Shown piece by piece: positions 28,737 to 37,800 of a stretch of DNA of 64,000 bases (the stretch's first letter is position 1; each line of letters starts with the position of its first letter). Source of the DNA: Giardia muris (taxonomy: Eukaryota; Fornicata; Diplomonadida; Hexamitidae); the NCBI GenBank assembly GCA_006247105.1, contig CM016926.1:1116001-1180000 (forward strand). The letters are read 5' to 3'. Made by a program: the position numbers and the translations under genes. The notes beneath the pieces were generated by a model. The model saw nothing but the letters and a program-made list of their open reading frames with translations. It was not told the DNA's origin and searched no databases.

Positions 28737-28814
28737 CCTTGAGTTTTAAAATCATTCGATTCCTTTGAGATCTGAGTAGAAACCTAATATGATTCTTAGT
28801 GAAAGGAAAGAAGG
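28737..28814. promoter_or_regulatory. 78-bp divergent intergenic region
   Basis: This region separates the start codons of the UTP5-like (minus) and condensin-like (plus) genes. It is AT-rich with A/T runs near both ATGs, as expected for Giardia initiator-type promoters. No other element was recognised. Confidence 0.4.
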
Positions 28815-31800
28815 ATGGATGAGTTGATTTCCATTCTTTCCACGCTCGACCTCCCAGAGGCTGACCGCTTTCTACAGTCCGAGATGCTTATTTCGGAGCT
28901 GAGAAAGGATATCGTTTTCATGCTTATTGAGAATGTCCCGCTTTCTCTTCTTCGAGAGGCTGTAGAGACGCGTAGCGAACTCTCATCCAAGGCCATCCTT
29001 GGCCTCTCTCTACTCGCGTATGGGATGGAATATGATATACCTTTGGAATATTCGTTATTAGCAGCGCGTATCCTTGCGTTCTGTGCCTTACCACGGTTAC
29101 CCAAGGCTAGCGTCTTCGTCATCTTTAATGCCCTTTCGTTGGCATACTCCATCCTCATAAAGGCAATGGCACGTGAGACTACAAATAAGATCATAAATGT
29201 TCCAAGACGAAGGACTCAATCGGCGCCGCAAACGGGCCTATTAAGCCAAACTCTATTAAGTTCTCAGGGACTATCCGATATCGACCTTTGTTTCGATGAT
29301 ACTAGTGAGTTGATAAGCGTTGAAGAGGCCATCGCTACGATCGTTAATATCATTGAGTCAATGACCTTGTACTTCACGGGCGTCATCTCAGCATATCTGA
29401 CGGTGGATGAAGGCACCATCGCCTCCACAACGGTCATTGAGTTGCTTTCCCAGCTTCTTAACAAGCCTATAAGGCGAACCACGCTTTCTCAAGAGATGCT
29501 GACGAGATGCATCACCGGTTGCGTCAACCTTCTAGGAGCCCTATTGCGTTCTCTCCCCTCTCAAAGAGGTATTCTCCTCTATGAACTTTGTAGATTATTG
29601 GCTATTAACCCTTCAGGTCGTTATCGCTTGACAGGTCATGTCTCTATTCGCTCCATAACGACCCTACAAGAATGTGTGCATACTCTCTTGGTTGATTTCC
29701 TAGGATTAACAAATACTTGCAAAGATCCTTCTCCTGATATCCTCCCAGTCTTGCAGTTCGTACTCGTTCATATCCAAGAGCTTTCCTCCTTACGTTCACC
29801 CGGTGCCACTGCCGTGGTAAAGCTTCTTAATCATGTCCTCACCTTACCTGAGGTTCGTGAGAAGGATAGCCTCCTGGACGACTTCCTTACGTTTCTAGAG
29901 GCTCTTAGCTCTCAAGGAAGACGTCAGCCACGTTTAGTAGCAATAGAGGTGATATCCACGTTACTCAATACAGACTCCATTGCTACCCTTCTTATAACTT
30001 CCACCTTGCGTATCGAAGCCTTCTTCTTACGTCTATTGGTCCCCTTGGGTTGTAGCTCAGATGATACCGTGGCTGCCATAGCTCTTCTGGTGATAAGTCG
30101 CACATATATAACAAAAGGAGTGGATAATGCTCTTCAAACCCTCACTCGACCTCTCTGCCTAAGCTACTTTGCCAATGAACGGTGCAACGTGCGGATCAGG
30201 AAGATTATTGACCCCGTTGCACTTCGAAAGTCTTATACGCAGTTCCTAGGCTCCTGTCTTCGCTCAAGAATTGATAGTGTCATCACTGAGTTATTTTCGA
30301 CGGGGGTAAGGACTGAAGATACTCTTGAGCCGACACGGAAGAGCACCTCCACCTCTCGGAAGGTCTTGATTGAGCGTGCCAATGATTGTATTGATGAGGA
30401 AGGAAGCGAGACAAGTTTGAATTTCTCCATGCTCGAGACGAACCAAGAGAACGTATTGCCACCGCATCTCTTACCTTGTCATCGTATTTTCGAGACCTTA
30501 TCTGACAACACACGTGAGCTTCTGTTCCTAGCGAAACAGAAGGTCACTAAGATGCTTGGGGTGGTACAGCTGGCATCTCTTAATGATTACCTTGTTGAGG
30601 AACTGGTTCTACGTTGTCAAGACTCCTCACCCTCGGTTAGAAAGGCTGCGATTTCCGTCGTCCTTAGTTGCGCAACCATCATCCCGCTTCCACTCTGGTT
30701 CGAATGCGTGTTCAACTCCGCCCCGGACACCGCCGATAGCTCTTCGAACCCCGTCCTGACCTATGTTAGAGAGATCATTGTCGCTCCAGTCGCTCTATCC
30801 TTGAAGGCGAAAACCACCGAGGTCTATCCCATTTCCCCACTCCTCTGCTCGGTGTTGTATCACTTGGCATTACAAGGCGTGGGGTCGGAGCAACGAGTTG
30901 CCGAAACGAGCCTTTCCAACACGCTTCGTGATGCTTTCAAGCAATACAATGTCTTGGAGCTGGTCTACGATGACGTCGAGCCTCAATCGGACCAAGCCTA
31001 TTGTGTCTGCGCCGGAGCCTTGATCTTGGCGACCGGTTGCGTCACACTATGCCATCTTTGTCGCATTGATATGGTTGAATTGGATATCCACGGCGTGAAC
31101 GTTGCCGAAAGCGGGGTGACTGCCACAACGTCAAACACGAACACCATCTACGCCCATAGTACGGGTCTTGGGTCATCCGCTTGTAGCCTTGGCCCTCTTA
31201 GAAACTCAAACGTTGGCCTAACCCACGCTCTTCTAGGTTTAGGCCATCTCTACGAAATCTGCATGTCTCTACTCCTAGATACCGTCTTGGCCATGCGCTC
31301 CCAGGACGTGAAGCGCGTTGCTAAGGCCATAAGGCTTCCTTGGCTCGAAAAGCGTTGCACCCAGGAGTGGAAACATATCCTGGCCCATGACGCAGAACCT
31401 AACCTGAAAGAGACCTTATTACATCACTGTTGTTCTGGAATTGATGCCTTCGCGCAAATATACGGCATCTGTGATGCACTTGATGCACGCCCAACTCACC
31501 TATCGAAATATATAGCGGTCAATGAGGACATCATCAGTGAGGCTCTTACACTAATCGGTACCCTCTTCAAGACCTTGGCAGATGAGTCCCTGGACACGCT
31601 TGCGTACGAGTTCCTCATCTCGCGCCCACATATTCCCATTGCATTCGTGACACACCTGTGTTCTCTCGTTCAGCTCCATACTGGAGATGCTTCGGATAGC
31701 ATCGGGAACATCAGAGTAGTGTTTACTGACCTTCGTGATTCATTCCTTCAACAACTGCGAGACGTCGTCGTTGTCTTGAATATACTTCTTCAGGACAATA

Positions 31801-33275
31801 ATGTGACTACCCTCAACCTTGGTGCGGCCATTCTGACGGCCTTGGGGTTCGACCCGGTATTCTTACGCCAAGCGGGCTCGATTGAGAACGTTGGGATGGC
31901 ACAGCTACAATTACGTTTCCACCTGCTCTACTCTTTCATTGGGAAGCAGCTAGTTATCCAGGAGGAGGTGCAGGGACTAGTGGACCTACTCTTGGCTCTT
32001 GAGGAGCTATTGAACAGCGTATTGCACCGTTGCTTACAAGGCGGGACCAATGATGCCACCGAACTGGAGCAGGAGGATGCCAACCTCCTGATACAAACGA
32101 GCGGAGTATGCACGTGCATATTGGGGGCGATTGCGAGCTGCTTGGGTGTAGCCACGATGTTGGTTGATTCAACCGCGGAGACTTCGAACCTTGCCACCTG
32201 TCTATCAACTTTGTTGCACACGTCGCTCCACTCCTTCAGTACTCCCGCCCGTAACAATGCGCTTTTAGCGTTGGCTTCTCTTTGTTACACCGCTCCGGAT
32301 ACGGCGTCAGGATACATGACCCTCTACCTAGGATTAACCGGAGAACGCAAGGGACTGCTACATAGACACTTGTTACTAGTAATCGGCGACCTTTTCCTAA
32401 AGGATTACTTGCGTGTTGAACCCGTCCCAATTCTGCTCGTCCTGGCCTCGGTCGCCCATAACTTCGACCTGGAGGCTCGTCTATTCGCCCAGAAGACGTT
32501 TATCGAGCCCCTGGTACGCAAACAACCCTCCTTGATACCACAGGTCTTCATCGACATGCTTATCCTCCTTTCCGGGGTCATATATCAACAGCGTGACCCT
32601 GTATCGATCATCTCACGTCAAATCCTGGCCCTGCTCTCCGGAGATATCGTTGCGCAGAGGTATCTCGTGGAGAACACGCTGGGGATCTTTGTAGAGGCAA
32701 TGAGCCTAAAGGACGCTCTCACGAAGACCCTTCGAAGCCGGTGCACCATCAATGACATGCGTGTGCGTCGAGACTTCTACATGTACCTCATCTCCCATGC
32801 AACGCCTGCACAGCGCTTTGAGATCCTCACCATCATCCTTTCCGAACTTCTCGACCGTATCGAAACGCATGAAAGTCTCTTGGCACTTCAGAGGCCAGTC
32901 GGTGACTTTCTAGCCTTACTGGAGCGTGGTGCCTTTGCATATGATGCTAGTACGCTTATTGATCAACTGATGGGGCCTGGGACGCAAACGGAAGAGGTTC
33001 TCGCCCCCAAGGCAACAGTGGTTGCAGACATGATCATACACCTCTCACATAAGCACTCGTCTAGCCGCTTATTACCGGCCCTACTGAATCTTTACTCACT
33101 GTCTCGAGGAGGACGCACTCCACTCACTCTCGAACTGGCTACCGCTATCCATAAGATCTTGGAATATGCGAAGGTGGACTTTAGACAACTGGATGGCACG
33201 TACCCGCAATACGGCCAGGAACTCCTTGAGCTTCGCCTCATGATATCTCCACCTTCTGAGGAGGAACAAGGATGA
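28815..33275 (+). CDS. condensin subunit D3-like HEAT-repeat protein, 1486 aa
   Basis: The protein is helical throughout, with HEAT-like repeats. The best family signal is the block at about residues 1178-1255, which reads LLHRHLLLVIGDLFLKDYLRV and continues with EARLFAQKTFIEPLVRKQPSLI and FIDMLILL. This is the layout of the conserved region of CAP-D3/CAP-D2 condensin subunits (L..L..DL...DYV....., A......L..K.P......FIE..). A following MRVRRDFYMYLISHA helix also fits. A RCQDSSPSVRKAAISVVL HEAT repeat lies near residue 600. Condensin D subunits bind the kleisin and compact chromosomes. CAP-D3 versus CAP-D2 is not certain, and other HEAT proteins remain possible. Confidence 0.5.
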   Translation: MDELISILSTLDLPEADRFLQSEMLISELRKDIVFMLIENVPLSLLREAVETRSELSSKAILGLSLLAYGMEYDIPLEYSLLAARILAFCALPRLPKASVFVIFNALSLAYSILIKAMARETTNKIINVPRRRTQSAPQTGLLSQTLLSSQGLSDIDLCFDDTSELISVEEAIATIVNIIESMTLYFTGVISAYLTVDEGTIASTTVIELLSQLLNKPIRRTTLSQEMLTRCITGCVNLLGALLRSLPSQRGILLYELCRLLAINPSGRYRLTGHVSIRSITTLQECVHTLLVDFLGLTNTCKDPSPDILPVLQFVLVHIQELSSLRSPGATAVVKLLNHVLTLPEVREKDSLLDDFLTFLEALSSQGRRQPRLVAIEVISTLLNTDSIATLLITSTLRIEAFFLRLLVPLGCSSDDTVAAIALLVISRTYITKGVDNALQTLTRPLCLSYFANERCNVRIRKIIDPVALRKSYTQFLGSCLRSRIDSVITELFSTGVRTEDTLEPTRKSTSTSRKVLIERANDCIDEEGSETSLNFSMLETNQENVLPPHLLPCHRIFETLSDNTRELLFLAKQKVTKMLGVVQLASLNDYLVEELVLRCQDSSPSVRKAAISVVLSCATIIPLPLWFECVFNSAPDTADSSSNPVLTYVREIIVAPVALSLKAKTTEVYPISPLLCSVLYHLALQGVGSEQRVAETSLSNTLRDAFKQYNVLELVYDDVEPQSDQAYCVCAGALILATGCVTLCHLCRIDMVELDIHGVNVAESGVTATTSNTNTIYAHSTGLGSSACSLGPLRNSNVGLTHALLGLGHLYEICMSLLLDTVLAMRSQDVKRVAKAIRLPWLEKRCTQEWKHILAHDAEPNLKETLLHHCCSGIDAFAQIYGICDALDARPTHLSKYIAVNEDIISEALTLIGTLFKTLADESLDTLAYEFLISRPHIPIAFVTHLCSLVQLHTGDASDSIGNIRVVFTDLRDSFLQQLRDVVVVLNILLQDNNVTTLNLGAAILTALGFDPVFLRQAGSIENVGMAQLQLRFHLLYSFIGKQLVIQEEVQGLVDLLLALEELLNSVLHRCLQGGTNDATELEQEDANLLIQTSGVCTCILGAIASCLGVATMLVDSTAETSNLATCLSTLLHTSLHSFSTPARNNALLALASLCYTAPDTASGYMTLYLGLTGERKGLLHRHLLLVIGDLFLKDYLRVEPVPILLVLASVAHNFDLEARLFAQKTFIEPLVRKQPSLIPQVFIDMLILLSGVIYQQRDPVSIISRQILALLSGDIVAQRYLVENTLGIFVEAMSLKDALTKTLRSRCTINDMRVRRDFYMYLISHATPAQRFEILTIILSELLDRIETHESLLALQRPVGDFLALLERGAFAYDASTLIDQLMGPGTQTEEVLAPKATVVADMIIHLSHKHSSSRLLPALLNLYSLSRGGRTPLTLELATAIHKILEYAKVDFRQLDGTYPQYGQELLELRLMISPPSEEEQG

Positions 33276-33310
33276 AATGACTGTTATCCTTTCCCATTAA
33301 TTACTGGTAT

Positions 33311-33673
33311 CTACTGATTTGAGTCCTTGGGACGCGCCCGAAAGTCGCGGGCGATGGCTAGCATCTCCTGGTTAATAAAGCACTGCATGATATCTGTCCT
33401 ATAGTTAGCTGGGGTGGGCTGATGTGAATCCTCATCGTCCTCATAATATTCGTCAGATATGCCTTCTTGCGGCATGGACTCGTCCGACCGCTCGTAGACG
33501 TTGGCATGTACCTTGAGAGCCTGCTGGTCCATGCGGTTCTCGTCTCTACGGACGGCCTCCTGAAGCTTGAGCCGAAGCTGCTCCACTTGATCCTCAAGGG
33601 CCTCGATGTAGAACTGGACCTCTCCCGAGAGCTGGTCGATATCCCGTGGGCGTGTGGGCAAAAGCCTACTCAT
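33311..33673 (-). CDS. hypothetical coiled-coil protein, 120 aa
   Basis: Unrecognised. From the ATG at 33673 the protein has a basic N-terminus (MSRLLPTRPRD), a coiled coil at about residues 10-45, an acidic low-complexity stretch with DEYYEDDED (~70-80) and a helical C-terminus. The reading frame continues upstream only to a TTG, which would run deep into the divergent dihydrouridine synthase gene, so the ATG is preferred. It faces that gene with 17 bases between start codons and converges on the condensin-like gene with 35 bases between stops. Confidence 0.55.
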   Translation of the reverse strand: MSRLLPTRPRDIDQLSGEVQFYIEALEDQVEQLRLKLQEAVRRDENRMDQQALKVHANVYERSDESMPQEGISDEYYEDDEDSHQPTPANYRTDIMQCFINQEMLAIARDFRARPKDSNQ

Positions 33674-33690
33674 TTTTATTCTGTACTGGA
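33674..33690. promoter_or_regulatory. 17-bp bidirectional promoter interval
   Basis: Only 17 bases separate the two divergent ATGs; the interval starts with TTTTATT. Any core promoter elements for both genes must lie here or inside the coding sequences. Confidence 0.4.
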
Positions 33691-34866
33691 ATGTTCCGTC
33701 AACGCTTGGTCTGTCAGAGTACGTCGCCAGGGGTTTTGTATGAGGGACCACTCCTGGCCCCAATGGTACGAGCCTCGAACGAGGCCCTTAGGCTTCTCTC
33801 GCTCAGGGCCGGGGCAACCGCCGTATACTCGGAGGCGATTGTCTGTTCTGCGATAGTAGGTGGGAGGGTTGAAACGGAGGAGGAGACTGGCCGGATCCGG
33901 GTCATCACTCCTGACCGAGGAGAACATTCTCCAGAGCGTATTCTGCTTACAATCAGGCCTGAGGAACGGAAACGAACGATCATACAACTAGTGGCGAGTA
34001 CTGAGTCGGAGGGATTGGAGGAGGTAATTCGACTTCTCGAACCATATTGTGGTGGAATAGACTTGAATCTTGGTTGTCCTGCTCGTTTTGCTACGCAGAA
34101 CAACATGGGAAGCAAGCAGCTTAAGAACTCACTTCCGCTCGTCCGACGTGTGAAGGCAAACCTGGTAACGCTTCCATTATCGGTCAAGATTCGTCTGCTG
34201 ACCTCTACGGACCAGACGATTGGACTTCTAGTGGACTTGTTTCATGCAGGTGTGACATGCGTGGCGATTCATATGCGTCTTCAAGGTCAAGCACGTACTG
34301 AATCTGCGGCATGGTCAGCCTTCTTTTCGATCTTAGAGTCGTTCTACTCGTCGTTATATTCTACGCTTGAGACGGAAGAGTTCAAGGAAGCTTGTGCACG
34401 GTTCTGGATCGTCGCGAATGGAGATCTTTATTCCCGTGACCAGATCGATTCCTTCTTTACTCTCTCAGCTACAGCTTTTACTCAACTTCCAATAGAACTG
34501 CAACCCTTCCTGAAAGATAGGTATGGAACTAGAACGCCAGTGATGCTTGCAAGAGGTGCGATATGTGATGCGACACTATTCACATACGTTCGTGAACTGC
34601 AAGCTGGATCAGTTCCAACAGTTATAGACCGGAACTATTTCCATCAAGTGCAAGATCTTCTTGAGGCTGCTAGGCATGGGGGTGCCCGATTTACAGCCTG
34701 GAAATACACAGTCGTCTTAGGCATAACACTCGTACGCCAGCTCCATCTTTACCGTACCCAGAATGAGGAGCGCCTCTATAAGGAGTGTACTCCATTATTA
34801 TCAGCCGGGCAGGAATATGACTATTACGACGGCCTCCTTAGCGACCTCTCCGCCAAGGTTTCCTAA
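33691..34866 (+). CDS. tRNA-dihydrouridine synthase, Dus2-like, 391 aa
   Basis: This FMN-dependent enzyme reduces uridine to dihydrouridine in tRNA D-loops. Visible motifs are LLAPMVRASNEALRLLSLRAGA followed by VYSE (residues ~21-48, FMN-site strand), DLNLGCPARFATQNNMG (~124-140) with the catalytic Cys at 129, VKIRLL (~165-170), and a typical VANGDL segment. The pattern is closest to Dus2 (position 20), since the Cys motif is followed by a FATQNNMG stretch like the family's STKGGMG. Motif order and size fit a full-length catalytic domain without the double-stranded RNA-binding domain of animal DUS2. The frame extends upstream only to GTG at 33646; ATG at 33691 is used. Its stop overlaps the stop of the convergent ankyrin gene by 4 bases. 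Confidence 0.85.
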   Translation: MFRQRLVCQSTSPGVLYEGPLLAPMVRASNEALRLLSLRAGATAVYSEAIVCSAIVGGRVETEEETGRIRVITPDRGEHSPERILLTIRPEERKRTIIQLVASTESEGLEEVIRLLEPYCGGIDLNLGCPARFATQNNMGSKQLKNSLPLVRRVKANLVTLPLSVKIRLLTSTDQTIGLLVDLFHAGVTCVAIHMRLQGQARTESAAWSAFFSILESFYSSLYSTLETEEFKEACARFWIVANGDLYSRDQIDSFFTLSATAFTQLPIELQPFLKDRYGTRTPVMLARGAICDATLFTYVRELQAGSVPTVIDRNYFHQVQDLLEAARHGGARFTAWKYTVVLGITLVRQLHLYRTQNEERLYKECTPLLSAGQEYDYYDGLLSDLSAKVS

Positions 34867-37800
34867 TCGCTTTTCAAGATGCTATCCTCGGCGTCAATCG
34901 AAGGCTGAGGATCATCATCCTCCTTCTTCGAGGATGGTTGGTCGTTCTCAAGGTCCTCTCGCCCGAAACGAGCCGCCTTATGGGTCGAGACGAGGTACTT
35001 CTCAGTACGCTCGACGTTGTACACCCTCGGATTGAGCTTGTAGAGGGTAGGCATCGCGATATTGAACATCTCGACGCAGTTGCGGTTAACAAGGACGTGC
35101 ATGATGTTTGTGGTTGGTGGTAGTGCATTACAGACATATGCGGCCGAGTTGACCAGCTCCTGGAACGTATCGAGCAAGCCATTCTTGATGACGACAAGGA
35201 GAGCGACATCTCCATCCGGACTAGCACTCTTAACCTCTCTCTCGAATAGGTCTGAGTTATCCATCCCATTCGTCCCGACAGCTTCAAGGAAGAGACGCAC
35301 GACCGCATGGTTATCAAGGGCGCAAGACATTAGAAAGGCCGTCATCCCTGTGAACTTATCCGTCAGGTTCCTTGCAGACGCTGGGGACGTCGCCAAAGGT
35401 GGTTGAACAACATTCCCCACCTCCTCACGAACCGTGAAGAAACGTTTGATACGAGAAAGGAAAACCTGCTGTGTCTCAGGGGCAACGGTTCCGAACCTAT
35501 CAACAAGTCGCATGAGACAAGTATATCCATTCTTATCACGCAGACCGAAGTCCGTCTTGACTCCTGCCCGTCCTCTACGACGAACACACTCCTCAAAAAG
35601 AGTGTCGAAAATCGCCTCGTCCGCTAGCATGGCGGCTGCCATCAAACAAGACTCCCCGTTGTTCATGCACCCAAGAAACTCGAAGTTCTGCTTGACGGCC
35701 TCTAGGTTCCCGTCGACGATCGCCTGGTATAGTCGATGTTCCTGGAAGTCCTCGTATTGCGCTAGAATCATCTCCGCGTCGAACGCCCCGGCCTTCATCG
35801 CAAGCATCCGTGCGTTGCAGTTATGCGAGTTGAGCATCGTCTTTTCCACAGGGGCAAGCAGCCGAACCCCGTCGACATAGTTCGCCTCGGCCGCCAGCAT
35901 CAACGCGGTCTCGCGTTTGGCATTCGTCTGCCGGATCCCATGCTCCAACTTCACAAGGACTTCGAGTACCCGAGTCACTTTTAGCTTAGCAGCGAGTTGA
36001 AGGTGTGTTAATTCCAAGGTCCCATGCGTCTTAGACGGAACATGTTGGGCCAGGTACGCGATGATCTGGCTATTATATGACTGCGCCTGAGCCGGAGTCG
36101 ATTCAACTTGGGTCTTCAAATTCTCTAGAATCTTATCAATCGTGGTGCGCTGCTTCGGAATTAGTTGCGCCATCATGGTGGATGTATCTTCATCACCATT
36201 GAACAGAACACCACTAACCGTCGCTCCGGTCAGAATTGATGACTCACAAATGCCCGAGAACTCTCCTCGCACATCATAGTCTACCTTCTCGCTTCCCAGC
36301 ACATACTTATCCCCAATGTGCTTCAGATACTTGATCGCAGAGATTAGACAGTCGTCGCCGAAGTTGTCTTCAATCCTCCCCTCCAGCTCTGCTAGCTCCT
36401 TAACAATGGAGGTGCAACCCATGCGCGCTGCAATGGCAAGAGCCGTGCGTCCGGCCTTCTTCGACCTGAGCCCGGCCTCAAAGGGAATCAGGATACGAGC
36501 GATGTCAAACTTCCCGCAGTAGACGGCGATCATCAACGCGGTGTACTCGTCGGGCTCGGCGGTCTCGTTATCGTTCTCGATGGCCGGCATCGGGTACCTG
36601 TAAAAGGCACGCGATTCGTACGGAGCGAGAAGGCGCCCGGCATCCGCCGAGTCTGTGACGACGGCGTGCATCAGAGCCGTAAAGTGGCAGCAGTCACAAC
36701 GCTCCCCAATCTGCCGACGGTACTTGGAACGCCCACGTGGAGACGAGCAAGTAGTCTGAGCATCGGTAGCGTTCTCCGAGGGGACATTCAAACGCCTCAT
36801 GACTCGAAACTGCGTATCGTGCAGCATTGTCTCCACGTTCGGAAGCGGCGCCAAGTCGTCGCGGAAGATCTTCGATTTCTTGACCTCCTTCAGAATCCGA
36901 CGACGATTCAGGTCTGCATTCTCCGAAAGCTTGATGATCTCCTCACAATTGCTCGAGCTATTGTTACGCGCGGCCTCCATGAGCGGAGTATGTGAGATCC
37001 TCTTCCCAGTCTCTCCGTATTCCGAAAGGACCTCAATACACCCTGCACAGCCCAGCTCCGATGCTACCTCGTAAGGCGTCTTGTTCGCGTTGTTGCGGAT
37101 CGAATGCTCATCGGCAGCAAGGAGCCGGCAGGCGGCGACGGCATTCATGCGGATCGCATGATGGAGTGCCGTATTCCCCTCCGAATCCCGCTTGAGAAGC
37201 AAAGAATCAGATATCTCCTTGTTTGAGAGTAGAATCTCTATAACCTGTCGGTTGTTCTCCTCAGCGGCGAGCATTAAGGCCGTCGTGTTCTCCGGTTGCA
37301 TCCGAGCTTCCAATTCTGCCAAAACCAAGTTGCGATGGGTCTGGAAGTGGTCCACAACGACGCTACGGACAAGGTCAACCCGATTAAGCTTGCAGGCGAG
37401 AAGCATGGCCGTGACTCCGAGCCCGGAACGACGTCCAGCCTCATGGGGGAAGAGAATCTGGAACGCGGCCTTCCGATTCAATTCCGCTGCTAGCATGAGA
37501 GCGGTGAAGCCAACATGGCTAAAGAGGACTTGGAACTGGCTCGGAGTATCATTGGCACCCTGAGCCTGGAGGACCACGCGGGCAGAGGTCTTCTGTACAT
37601 GATCAATGGCGTTCAGAATGACAATGAGATTGCTGGAAACGCTCCCGAGCGCCACTGTGAGGGTCGGGACGGAGTTAATCTTCGCCTGGATCGAGCGGCA
37701 GCCCTCGGAGATCAAGGTCAGCTTCTGCAGCATCTGCTTCGACATGAACTGGTCCGAGCCGTCGGCCGCGTGCTTGTACATCGCGGTGACGTGCGCAAGA

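Noticed and set aside
33691..34866. Bacterial origin suggested by the Dus and FtsJ-like enzymes
   Set aside because: Both match eukaryotic subfamilies (Dus2-like and Trm7) and share the compact Giardia-type context; no sign of transfer.
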